Positions 32,720 through 42,814 of a stretch of 64,000 nt of DNA are shown here, one piece after another (the first letter of the stretch is position 1; each line of letters opens with the position of its first letter). Both the position numbers and the translations under genes were made by a program. This DNA comes from Ascaphus truei (Eukaryota > Chordata > Amphibia > Anura > Ascaphidae), in the NCBI GenBank assembly GCA_036426205.1, contig CM071586.1:7928359-7992358 (forward strand), read 5' to 3'. The notes beneath the pieces were generated by a model. It was given only the letters and a program-made list of their open reading frames with translations, ran no database searches and had not been told where the DNA came from.

Positions 32720-32985
32720 GGAGATTTTTTTTTTTGGATCGGTGGGACTGTTACCACATAAAAAATCAGAACTCAGCAGATGTGAAAAAATAAATTTTTT
32801 TATTAATTACATACCAAAAAATATACAAAAAAAAAATACACAGATGGACAAAAATCTGATCCCACACGTTTCGCACGAAACGCTTACAGTATGGCACTTT
32901 CTCAAGGAGTACAATGGTGAGAGAGTAAGATGCTATTTAAACCTCTCCCACACTATCAGAAACATCTGAGAACAATCAGATAATT
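32720..32985 (-). mobile_element. Penelope-type terminal tail
   Basis: Minus strand: TTGAGAAAGTGCCATACTGT, GCGAAACGTGTGGGATCAG, then a tail with TTTTTTGTATATTTTTTGGT and TTAATAAAAAAATT. It truncates the gypsy element on its 5' side. The hammerhead-like part (32863-32905) has an altered hexamer ACGTGT and an enlarged, self-complementary insert. Confidence 0.5.
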
Positions 32986-33062
32986 AAGAAAAAAAGGTAT
33001 TGTGTTCCCTGATCCCTGTTTGTAGATCTTTGTAGAAACGCAATATATATATGGGGTGTGAT

Positions 33063-33920
33063 TGTAACGCTCGGCCTGCCCACAAGCCAGACGAGACCCC
33101 GGGACTGAGGTGGAAAGGAGAAATACCACACACCTAACAGTAAATAGGGGCACGGCCGGAGTGTGGAAGTAGCGTAGTTGGTCCAGGGAACAAAAATAGA
33201 AAGAGTACCGTACTTGCCAACTCCAGCGTAGAATGGTAAAGTCCGTAAGCCAATGACCAAGGTGAATGGAGAGCAGCGTGGTAGAGTGTCCGTAAGCCTG
33301 GGTCATGGAGCGTAGAGAGCAGCGTAGTAGAGGTCCGTAAGCCATGTCCAAGGGATGTAGAAGACTGCAATGTAGAGAGTCCAAAGCCAAATCCAAAGGG
33401 TTCCAGAGAGCAGCGTAGTCAAAGTCCAAAGCCAAGGGTCAAAATCCAGGGAGGTCAGCAGATAATCCAGAGACAGGAATAGGGACTGAAACACAAGAAA
33501 GCCAGGCAGAAGCAGACAGCACCAAGGTACAGTAGCTATGCAGAGCAATGTGGTAAAGGCGAGGGGAGACTAAATAGTGGGCTGGGGCCTATCGGAGGAA
33601 AGGGAGGAGCGGAGGTGCGGCCCCAGGGAAGCCCCGATAGGGGAGAATAGTCTGGAGGCCGGACCTGGTGGAGCAGGGGCAGGAAAACATGCCGATGCGC
33701 GCGTGCCGCACCTGAGGAGGCGGGGTCAGGTTCCCGGCGCCAAGATAGGGAAGCCTGGATCCTCACGCACCCATAAGGGTGACGCATGCGACCCGGAAGT
33801 GCAGGAGCAGCCGCGGGGGAGACGCCGAGGACCGGGGCACGCCGCCGGGGACCAGAGGCAGCGGGAAGAAAAGGTAAGGAGGCGCTGGTAGCGGGAGTCC
33901 CCACAGAGCGGGTCCTTACA
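33063..33920. mobile_element. Solo LTR, 858 bp, with 5-bp target duplication GTGAT
   Basis: It begins TGTAACGC and ends CCTTACA. Perfect GTGAT duplications lie at 33058-33062 and 33921-33925. The interior has about five degenerate ~50-bp units (GAGAGCAGCGTAGTAGAGGT then CCGTAAGCC) from 33210 to 33440. The GC-rich right part could be the promoter end. Orientation cannot be fixed because the ends are palindromic. Confidence 0.75.
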
Positions 33921-33925
33921 GTGAT

Positions 33926-34374
33926 ACAATCACTGTCCCTGTATAGGCTGGATAGTTGCAGATAGTATGCTTTCCAGCCTACAGGGAGTTAATTTCCCCT
34001 AGAGAAGTGTGAGGATTCGCCATCCTGGTGGTCGCAGACCGTCTTCTCACCTCAACTAGCCTTCCGTGACGGACACCCAGGATGCGCGGTTTCGTGGTCC
34101 CAGTACGGGCGCACGGACCTTGCGCGTTCTGATCCCCTGTCCGCGGATTCGGATCCCGCCCCCATCTCTGTCGCATGACGGGTGCGTACGGCCAGCCTCC
34201 CTGCTGACGCGCGCTCCAAGTCCCGCCCCCTGGCCTCAGTGATGCGCGCAGGACGGCACGCGAGCAATTCCACCCTCATCCCCGATTAGGCTGCATTATA
34301 CACCTGTGTGCACCAGCAGCCTATCGGCACTTACTTCCTGTTTCCGACCTGGCTGACCTCTCTATCTTTGCTGA
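33926..34374. mobile_element. Probable LTR fragment, GC-rich
   Basis: From about 34008 (TGTGAGGATTCGCC) to the border of the next element there are CpG-rich, LTR-like sequences. No partner or target duplication was found. Confidence 0.3.
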
Positions 34375-34955
34375 GTGTAGACGGACGTTCACAGAGGTAC
34401 ACAATTGGAGGCTTTTATAAGGTGAAATTATAATAGGTTTTATTGTGCCTTTTACTTTTCATCAGGAAATCATCCAAACACAGGGGGGGAACAAAGCTTC
34501 TATTCACTTGGGAGTATCTCTAGTGAAAATACCATGCAATTAATTCACAACTCCCTAAGTCAAGCATGTCTCGCAGCCCCAAAACATATAGCATGAAAGA
34601 AGCAGATATATGCAGTCTCTTAATAATGAAAGTCTTATCTGTTTCTTGCTGTAGAGTAAGCTTCTCTGCTCTCCTGGAACCGCACCCGTGCGTGCACAGA
34701 AAATATCAGCATCCAGGTTTAGAAGTCTTGTTTGGTGTCTTGCAATCAGCTATGCTGGGCAGAGCTCAAGACATGTGCTGTCTCCAAAGGTCAGCTCTCA
34801 GTCAGAGCTAAGGAGTCCCTTCCTGTCTGAACAGACAGGTTTTTATAAGCAATCTAAATCAGGCAGGTGGTGTTTAGTAATTAACTACCAGAAGTTAAAC
34901 ACCACACTGCTAGATTAAAGGCACATTACTGAACAGGGATAAGTCCCCTGTTACA
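34375..34955 (-). repeat. 3' LTR of the coiled-coil element
   Basis: 581 bp, TG...CA on the minus strand. It shares CAGAGGTACACAATTGGAG, TTTTATTGTGCCTTTT and the end GGGGACTTATCCC-type sequence with the 5' LTR. Confidence 0.8.
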
Positions 34956-34959
34956 TACC

Positions 34960-37542
34960 TCCCCTGTTTGTGGGAAGCTCGGGCTTACCACAGGCAAAGC
35001 CCATCCTTCCACTCTCATTCTAGATATCTCTGTGACTTGAATGAGAGTGGATGGAGGAAGAGACCCCTCAGTCCTGTTGGGATTGGAGCCCTTTCTCCAG
35101 TTTATTCGTGTCTCCTCCTGAAGGTGTTTGAGATCAGCACCCCTCAGTCGCTCAAGGAGAACTTTCTCCAAGTATAGTCTTTTTTCTGCGTGCGCAGTCA
35201 TGAGATTTCCCTCGCGTCGGGTGCTCGTCTTATTGTAGGCATACTGTATGGCAGCAGTTGCAGAGTGTTTAAAAACAGCCCCTTTTACTGTAGATTAAGT
35301 TGCAATTTCACACCCACTTCCAGAGAATGTCCCATCTTTTCAGCTTCATCAGCTAAGGATTCTTCTGGTTTTAATTCAGCACGTGTACCTTCTTTTGTTG
35401 CCTGTTGGGTGGCTGAAGGTTTTGCTAGTGCTTGTTTAGGTGGTTCAAATTTTGCAACCTTGTCTTTTAGATGAGCGGTATTCCCAGCTCTCACTGTACC
35501 TATGTCTTCATGGGTTTTTGAGGCTGTGGGATACTGACGCTTAGTCAGGGTCACTACTTGTCCTTGTAGGACTGTAATCTCATCCGCGAGAGATCCCTGT
35601 TTTTTGAGTGCGTCTTGCAAGTCTCTTCTCAGGGAATTTGTCTGCATGCTTTGCTTTCTCTGAGCTTGCTTCCACATTTTTATTGCACTGTGAAGCACTA
35701 TGAACTTCTTTGCTTGGGCCACAGTTACTTGTTTCAGTTTCTGGACCTTCTTGTGCTCCCTTTTGTGCCGCGTCACCTGGGTTCTAAGCTTGGCTTTTAG
35801 CGTTGCTTTGGTGATGCTCAGGGTAGCCTTCAGTTTCTAATGCTGCTTTGCAGGGACATACTGGGCCATCAGACATTCCTGCAGCACTTGAATTTCTTTA
35901 ACAGCCTGCAGATTGTCATCCTGCAGAGTTCGCTGCTTCTCCTTGCCCTCTCGAGGTGCGTACGCAGACCTTGCAGTTGGTTCTGCAGTTGGTGCTCTGC
36001 GTCAAACTTTTCCTTGACTTCTTCTGTCAACTGAAAATTTTCTTCTTTCAGTTTTACGTTTTCTCTTTTTAATCTTGAATTTTCTCCTCTTTCAGTCTCT
36101 GTATTCTTCAGGGCTTCTTTGCAGTCCTCCTTCCATTTACGCAGATCTGCTTTGAGAATGACAGTCTCCTGGTGTGAGACTTCCTTCTCTAGGTTGGGGG
36201 TCTGAAGCTCCTTCTGAGAGACTTTGAGATCTGTATCAAGATTACCAACAGTTTCTTTAGCAATGTCCAGCTCCTCAGTGAGACTGTGTAGTTCCTTTCT
36301 GGAAACTTCCAGGTCTGTGCGGCAGCTGTTGGTCTCATGATGGGAGGCATCCAGTGCTCTGCGGAGTGTCTGAACCTCTTTCTGAGATACGTCCACTTCT
36401 ATCCAGACACTGTTGACCTCCTGTTGTGAGGCATTCAGCTCTATACGAAGAGTGTGAACCACTTGCTGGAAGACTGTCATCTGCTTCAGTGCCTCCTCAT
36501 ACTTCCGCTTTAGCGTAGCCACCATTTTATCAGATTAGCTCTGCTTTTCATCCATGGCAGAAATAGTAGCATTTGCGGTATCTAGCTCAGTCTTGAGATC
36601 GTCCAATTCTGTTCAAGATTCAGAGTACATTGTGAGCACCGCCATCTGTAACTCAGCATTATCTGCTCTCTCAAGTTTCAATTGTTCTCGAAGTAGATCA
36701 CAGTCACGCCTGGCAATTTTCAGGGCGTCTTCAGGGCTGGTCAAGGGATCGTCACTCACTGGTTCCGGCTCCGCTTCCCTGGGATGACTGGTTGAGGGTT
36801 CCTCACTGTTGGCACCGGACAGACAGTCCTTTGGGGTACACGACTTCTGCCTTGGGCCCTCTGGATATTCGGTTAACCGTGGGACGAATTCTCCATTTTC
36901 TCTAGGCTGCAGGGCAACTCGGCCCCCCTTTTTCTCCACAGGATCTGCAGACGTGTCTGTTACTTCCACGGTAAGTGAAGAACCGCTTTTCTTTTTCTTC
37001 CTTTTTGATTTGGATGACACCGTCCCTTCAGGGATACTGGGGTCTCCATCTTCTTTTGAAGTTTTAGCAGCGTCACTGGATCCACCCGGCTTTTCTTGCA
37101 ACTGTAATAGCTGACGGAAATATTTGGTGATCCACTTCTCCCGCTCTGTCTCCTGCTGATCATATTCGTCATCAAAGGGAGCGGTCTTTTCTGTTCATGC
37201 CGAGTTCAGGCACCCCCACCATTCTTGGGGTGTTTTGTGGGTGTGACTCGGTTCGGGTTCCCCGTACGAGATGTCTTCCTCTTTATTGGACTGGAAGGGC
37301 CACTCTTCCGTGGGGTAGGGTTCATTACAGGAACGCTGCATCTTGTCCTCCATTTTTAGGCTATCAGGTGTAATTTTCTTCCTGACCTCAGGAGGCGCTA
37401 TTGCAGCTGTTGCCACTGAATTTGCTAGAACCCCCAATTGTGGTAGTCCTACAGATGGGCATATTTTGCTTGTAGAGGTCGTAGCTCTCACAGGCATCTC
37501 TGTAGACTTTTCTTTCTTGGATAATTTTTTTTTTTTTTTCAA
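34960..37542 (-). pseudogene. Long coiled-coil gag-like ORF, broken into four frames
   Basis: Read on the minus strand the coding region runs from a basic, low-complexity start (37195-37542, MKKKKKLSKKEKSTEMPV) through an acidic, Ser-rich part with a KSKRKKKKSG cluster (36613-37101), into a long coiled coil (35869-36525) and a helical basic segment (35285-35776). It ends in a short frame (34926-35201) whose last codons run into the 3' LTR. Stops at the joints are probably recent changes, since homologous helical text resumes each time. There is no zinc knuckle or protease. In position it replaces gag; it could be a diverged gag or a captured host coiled-coil gene. I do not recognise a closer relative. 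Confidence 0.6.
36160..36453 (-). repeat. Seven tandem 14-residue (42-bp) units in the coiled coil
   Basis: Residues 25-122 of the minus frame starting at 36525 break into seven 14-residue units such as TLRIELNASQQEVN, SVWIEVDVSQKEVQ and SCRTDLEVSRKELH. Each is two heptads with the pattern L-x-x-x-L-x-V/A-S-x-x-E. The diverged units show the array is old. Confidence 0.75.
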
Positions 37543-38397
37543 TATCAGCAGTTCTGTGCATGCATTTTCTTATATCAGGTATAAAAGTTGTGCAGCGGCT
37601 AGGTTAAAAAAAAAGTCTATTTGCTATACACCATTTACTTGCTGGGTGCAATCCCTCCGCTTCAGCAACAGAATTTGGTTTTCTGCTTGAGTTCAGTAAT
37701 TTTCAGTCTCATCTTTGGGTATTATGGCATTCACACTTCACTCTTTGGGTGTCTGTTTTGCTCCCAAGATAATAGGCATACTTTTTTACTTGCAGAAAAA
37801 AAAACATTCTTTGCAGTGGACTATATCTTTCATTCCCGGCAGGGTGACTCAACACTCAGCAATTGGCTTTGAAAAACCTTTTTCCTTTATAGGGCAATTT
37901 TACACTCAGCATTTGTTTGCTAAAAATTCCCCTTCTTCAGCACAGTCTTGTATCAATTTTCACACTTTTCTGCATATACTCCATTCACAGCTGGTAGTCC
38001 TATGCGGTGTGGCAACCTTTATCTGCAAAATCAGTACCACTCGTGGGTCACCATCTGTATTCACTGCTTCAGCGAAACTTTTGAAAACAACAAACACCTA
38101 TCCCTTTCCAAGGGCTGACTCACTTCTTGAACCCTGACTATGGCTAAAAGGCAAAGACCCCTATTTCAATGACCATATTACACTTTGTGATAGGCAAAAT
38201 AAGGTTTAGCTACTTCAGCAGTCTCTTCTGGGTTTTTGTAAGTTTCCCTTTAACTCTGCCTCTGCTGCATGAGAGGTTTTTTTTTTTTTTTTTTCTCAGA
38301 CTGTTTGTAGGCAAAAAGCATTAAAAAAAATTTCACATAAAAATCTCCGGTCCTTTTTAACTACAAAGACACCTCTTATCCCACTTTTGACACCAAA
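37543..38397 (-). other. Leader of the coiled-coil LTR element, non-coding
   Basis: About 850 bp, T-rich on the + strand, between the 5' LTR and the first coding frame. No ORF of note; an unusually long leader that might carry packaging signals. Confidence 0.4.
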
Positions 38398-38969
38398 TGT
38401 AGACGGACGTTCACAGAGGTACACAATTGGAGTCGTTATAATGTGAAATTATAATAGGCTTTATTGTGCCTTTTCCTTTTTATCAGGAAATTATCCAAAC
38501 ACAGGGGGGAACAAAGCTTCCATTCACTTGGGAGTATTTCTAGTGAAATCCTTGCAATTAGTTCACATCTCCATTAGTTAAGCATTTCTCCCATCCCAAA
38601 CACATAGCATGAAAATAAGCAGATATAAGCAGTCTCTTAATATGAAGGTCCTTTATCAGTTTATCAGCTGTAGAGTAAGCTTCTCTGCTCTCCTGGAACC
38701 GCACCCATGCGTGCACAGAAAAATATCAGCATCCAGGTTTAGAAGTCTTATTGGGTGTGTTGCAATCAGCTCTGCTGTGTGGCTGGCAGAACTCAAGACA
38801 TTGTGGTGTCTCCAAAGGTCAGCTCTCAGTCAGAGCTAAAGAGAGTCACTTCCTGTCTCAAAGGCAGGCTTTTTGTAACAATCTAATCAGGCAGGTGGTG
38901 TTTAATAATTAACTACCACACTGCTAGATTAAAGGAACTTTACTGAACAGGGATAAGTCCCCTGTTACA
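38398..38969 (-). repeat. 5' LTR of the coiled-coil element
   Basis: 572 bp, TG...CA on the minus strand. It aligns along its whole length with 34375-34955; differences are scattered single bases and small indels. Confidence 0.8.
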
Positions 38970-39553
38970 CCCTCCTTGCCAGAAAACTTAAAAACAGAGA
39001 CCAAAATTTCCACATCCAGGCTATTCGGAATAAGAAGGGAGACCTCACTTCTGACCCCAAACTAATTGTAGAGGAGTTCAAAGCATATTACGAGACCCTA
39101 TATGACGTGGCGAAGGTCACTCAGAGTGAAACCACTAGTAGACAACTGAAGACATTCCTAGAGGGGGCTAGATTACCTAGATTAAGCAGAGCGGAAAGGG
39201 ATGCGCTACAGGAGGACTTCTCGCTAGAGGAGCTCTTAGAGGTAATGAAGTCACTGAAGGCATCCAAAGCTCCTGGCCCGGATGGCTTCTCTAACCTTTA
39301 TTATAAAAAATTTCGGAATCTTTTGGCTCCGCACCTATTAAAGTTATTCAATTCCTTTCTGGAGGGTGCCCCCATCCCTGGCCCAATGCTACAAGCGTCT
39401 ATCTCAGTGATACATAAACACGGGATGGACCCAGCAGATTGCAAAAGTTATAGACCCATCTCTCTGATCAATTCGGACACTAAAATATTTTCCAAATTAT
39501 TGGCTAACCATCTCAATCGGATTATGCCAAAGCTGGTCCACCCTGTTCAAGTA
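38970..39553 (+). pseudogene. L1/Tx1-type LINE ORF2 fragment, RT N-terminal part
   Basis: An open frame from 38980 to 39553 covers the region before and into the RT: RKLKNRDQNFHIQAIRNKKG, LKASKAPGPDGFSNLYYKKF, LIPKP-like ISVIHKHGMDPADCKSYRPI and SLINSDTKIFSKLLANHLNR. It is cut at the left by the LTR element and at the right by a Penelope fragment in the opposite direction. The catalytic box lies beyond the cut. This piece is better preserved than the copy at 12430-15285. Confidence 0.8.
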
Positions 39554-39795
39554 GGGTTCATGATCCTTATTTTTAAGGATCGAATTGTGCGACCGATATA
39601 ACATTTCCCACAGCCACATTGTAAAATACAAACAACATGGCTAGTGTTGCAATTTATGAATGTTACAATCTTTTTTCGTTTTTTCGGTTTTAGGCAATTA
39701 ATCGTCTTTATGGGGACAGCATATTGGCACATAATACAGTGTCTACAAGGAAAAAAATCCATTGGGAATATTCCTAATACCATCCCTATTTGGAT
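39554..39795 (-). pseudogene. Penelope-like element GIY-YIG endonuclease fragment
   Basis: The minus frame 39547-39783 has the zinc-binding CRHCIMC motif, then NCNTSHVVCILQCGCGKCYI followed by GRTIRSLKIRI. Penelope-like endonucleases have the same order: C-x2-C, ...CNT..VVY.L.C.CG..YVG.T.R.L..R. The Y of GIY is Cys here and the YIG is retained in CYIGRT. The RT domain upstream is missing. It abuts the L1/Tx1 fragment at 39553. Confidence 0.75.
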
Positions 39796-40365
39796 CAGAA
39801 TTGAAGAGGCTTGGAGATAAGGAGGAGGAGATAAGGAGCTAAAGATTTGGCCCTCCTAAAGACACATTTTGGCCCTTCCTTAATAATTGGGCTAAGTGTA
39901 CTGTCTAGCCTCAAAGTATCCCAATGTTTGGAAATGATTTTATTTATAGAGTATTTATAGAGCCTGACTGTCTACTTTGTCGTGTAACAAATAGGGGAAG
40001 CAAAAAATTTGTTTGTTTTGATTTTTACTTGCCTCTATTCATTGACAGAAGCTCTCCCCGATCTATTAATTTGACTGCTTCAAGAGCTTCATTGAGAACA
40101 ATCTCACCCTCTTGGGCTCTGTTTTTATAGCCCCTGGCTTTGAACCTAGTGATTAAGGGGCCTATTCACAAAGCAGTGATAAAATGAGTGCTGTTGCGTG
40201 ATACTATGAATTTTTTTATCACACTTAAAAACATGAGGCGAAAAGCAGTATTCACTAAGAAGTGAAGGCCATATTTTAAGTCCGATAAAAAAATGCACTA
40301 TCGTGCGACCTGCTTTTTGTATCAGTATAAATTCTATAGCGCGATAGCTGATAGAAAAAAATGCC
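39796..40365. other. AT-rich, no gene recognised
   Basis: No domain or repeat family could be named. Short frames only. Confidence 0.3.
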
Positions 40366-40367
40366 GC

Positions 40368-40416
40368 CTGTAAGAGCTGCATGGAGACGCTGCGTCTCCA
40401 TGCGCGGCTCTTACAG
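40368..40416. repeat. Strong hairpin
   Basis: CTGTAAGAGC-T-GCATGGAGACG pairs with CGTCTCCATGC-GCG-GCTCTTACAG, about 21 bp of stem with a small internal loop and a three-base top loop. It may be the end of a foldback element. Confidence 0.7.
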
Positions 40417-40449
40417 ACGATCGTGCAGTAAAAATATTGATTTTGATAA

Positions 40450-41176
40450 TAGTGTACATGAGCAGGGGGTCTCCTGAGCTCAACCGCATTGTTTTCAGCC
40501 TCGGGACCTTCTACTTCCTGAGATACAGGCCCTGTTATGGGGTGCCGGTATCCCCTGTGTTTTTAAATCTCCCGCATAATGGGGTCTGTATCTCAGGAAG
40601 TAGGGGGATTAAGATAATTGACAAAAGTAGCTTCATTACCTCGCAGATGCCCGCTAAGGGAATTAAAAGATTTAGCAAATAGCAGTCATGCCATCTTATT
40701 GCACATTGCCCCCATAAACATTGCAATATGTACAACCACACCATACACAACCCACCTACCCCCTGGGCCCCCAACAACCACTATACCCCCCTAACAACCA
40801 TAAACCAATTTTCTTTGTTTTTATGCATAGAAATGATACCCAAGGCTGGTGGGGGGCTTCGGTGGTCCCACTGGTCTCTGTGTGCCCCTCGGAGGTCCCC
40901 ACGGTGTCTGGCCTCCTAGTGGTCCCCGTGGGTGTCAGAGGGCCCCACAGGGGTCCCCGGGTTGTCCCGCGGATGTCTGGGGGTCCTTGGGTGGTCCCTG
41001 TGGGGTTTCTGTGGGTTTCTGTGGGCCTCTAGGTGGTCCCTGTGGTTGTCCGGGGGTCCCACTGGCCTGCGGTACCATCCTGTGCCCAAAATATTTTTTT
41101 CCCAATATTTTGAAATATATCACCCCCTGACCCCAGCGGTTCAGCTCAGGAGACCCCCTGCTCATGTACACTAGTA
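40450..41176. repeat. GTCCC-rich element, copy 1, with 37-bp inverted ends
   Basis: The left end AGTGTACATGAGCAGGGGGT CTCCTGAGC and right end GCGGTTCAGCTCAGGAGACC CCCTGCTCATG are inverted repeats. Inside are a palindrome (CTTCCTGAGATACAGG ... TGTATCTCAGGAAG), a CCTCGCAGATGCCCGCTAAG segment and a GTCCC-rich minisatellite (40850-41070). No ORF is credible. Confidence 0.65.
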
Positions 41177-41266
41177 TCAAAACCACAATAAGAATTTTTA
41201 AAAATTAATTACTGTAGCGGCTATCCATTATGGTAATTAAGCAGCTTTAATAAAAATGTTATTAAT

Positions 41267-42070
41267 AGTGTGCAGGAGCAGGGGGTCTCCTGAGATGAAC
41301 CGCATTGGTTTCAGCCTCGGGGACACCCTGCTTCCCGAGTTACAGGCACAGTATGGGGTGTCGGTATCTCCTCCAGTATTTAAATCCCACGGTTACGTGA
41401 CATGGACGATTTAAAAATGGCGGTGACCCGATGCCCCATACCAAGGCCTATAACTCGGGAAGCAGGGGGTCCCTGAAGCAGAAATCAAAGCGGTTCAGCT
41501 CAGGAGACCCCCTGCTCTCACACACTATTAATAAAATTGACATTAAAGTAGCTTCATTACCTCGCAGATAGCCGCTAAGGGAATTAAAAGATTTAGGCAC
41601 AATAGCAGGTTTATTGCAGACATTTGCCCCCAATAAACATTGCAATATGTACTACCCACCAATACACAACCCACCTACCCCCTGGGCCCCCAACAACCAC
41701 TATACCCCCCTAACACACATAAAACCAATTTTCTTTGTTTTTATGCATAGGAATGATACCCAAGGCTGGTGGGGGGCTTCGGGTGGTCCCCACTGGTCTC
41801 TGGTGGCCCTCGGGAGGTCCCCACGGGTGTCTGGGGGCCTCCTAGTGGTCCCCGTGGGTGTCAGAGGGCCCCACAGGGGTCCCCGGGTTGTCCCTGCGGA
41901 TGTCTGGGGGTCCTTGGGTGGTCCCTGTGGGTTTCTGTGGGTTTCTGTGGGCCTCTAGGTGGTCCCTGTGGTTGTCCGGGGGTCCCCACTGGCCTGCGGT
42001 ACCAATCCTGTGCCCAAAATATTTTTTCCCAATATTTTGAAATAAATACACCCCCTGACCCCACCTCCCC
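41267..42070. repeat. GTCCC-rich element, copy 2, rearranged
   Basis: Shares the terminal sequence (41267-41303), a palindromic segment ending at the opposite terminal repeat (41490-41526), then the CCTCGCAGATAGCCGCTAAG and GTCCC-rich parts (41560-42000). Relative to copy 1 the right terminal repeat lies in the middle, so the unit order has changed. Confidence 0.65.
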
Positions 42071-42099
42071 CCTAACACATACAGTACAGTAATGGGCAA

Positions 42100-42810
42100 A
42101 ATTACTATTATCCAGATATGGATAATAGTGCATTTGCCCATTTAAAATAAAATATTAACCAGCAGAAATAAAGTAAATACAACTTGCACTTACCCCTGCC
42201 AGCCTGCCATGATGAAGGCTGTCCTCATCCTCATCACCGTTCATGTCCTCCGTGGGCATCAACAATACAATAAAAAAATACAATGGCCCCTAATCCCTTA
42301 ATCACCGCTATAGTAATTAAGTAAGCGGTTAGTAACCGCTATAGTAATTAAGGGGTTAACCCACCCAACTCCACTACCACTACCCACCCAGGAGGCCTAA
42401 CCACTCTCTCCAGGCAACTACCACCACCCTCCACCCATATAATATGGACATGATTTGCCACTATAGCAATAAATGGTGACGCAAAAAATAAATAAAACAG
42501 GCCCAAAATAAAACACATTACATAGAAAAATCAACACATTACAAATGCCAATAAACCAATTGATTGGCACAGTGGGTACATCATGCCCATATAATATGTG
42601 CAAGATTTAACACTATGGCAGTCAATGGTCAACCTAAAAAATAAACAACCACCAACAATATCCAATGCAATCAAAACAATTGCCAAATAATCAACAATAA
42701 ACAAGTAAATACCACAAAATTACCAGCAATCAATTAAGCAAATACCAAATAAACACCAGAATTAACCATTAAAACACAAAAACAACGAGAACTTCAAGAG
42801 TTATAATCCC
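42100..42810. other. AT-rich repeat interrupted by the LINE chimera
   Basis: A-rich, with CAATAAACCA-type phrases; similar A-rich sequence resumes at 44290-44615, so the LINE chimera at 42815-44285 was probably inserted into it. No gene. Confidence 0.4.
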
Positions 42811-42814
42811 ATGT

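Larger units (their letters stand above)
27760..32720 (-). mobile_element. Ty3/gypsy-type LTR retrotransposon, internal region without LTRs
   Basis: On the minus strand the remains of gag zinc knuckle, protease, reverse transcriptase, RNase H and integrase follow in the Ty3/gypsy order. Both ends are lost: the 5' side is cut near 32720 by a Penelope-type tail and the 3' side ends in the integrase C-terminus near 27760. A 962-bp insertion (28602-29563) interrupts the integrase zinc finger. The many frame breaks show it is inactive. No LTR pair was found around it. Confidence 0.8.
34375..38969 (-). mobile_element. LTR retroelement encoding only a coiled-coil, gag-like protein
   Basis: Two direct LTRs (34375-34955 and 38398-38969) bracket 3.44 kb. 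On the minus strand the element starts TGTAACAGGGGACTTATCCC and ends CGTCCGTCTACA. Directly inside the 5' LTR is TTTGGTGTCAAAAGTGGGAT, a plausible primer-binding site (TGG start). Before the 3' LTR is the purine tract ACAGGGGAGGTA. The interior has only coiled-coil coding sequence; no protease, RT, RNase H or integrase motif was seen. It is therefore non-autonomous or internally deleted. No target duplication is evident (flanks CTGAG and CCCTC), which suggests later rearrangement. Confidence 0.75.

Noticed and set aside
33536..34279. GC-rich frames of 65 to 122 codons
   Set aside because: Within LTR sequence; composition explains them.
40721..42141. Gly/Pro/Trp-rich frames of 60 to 114 codons
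   Set aside because: Readings of the GTCCC-rich minisatellite, present twice because the unit is duplicated.
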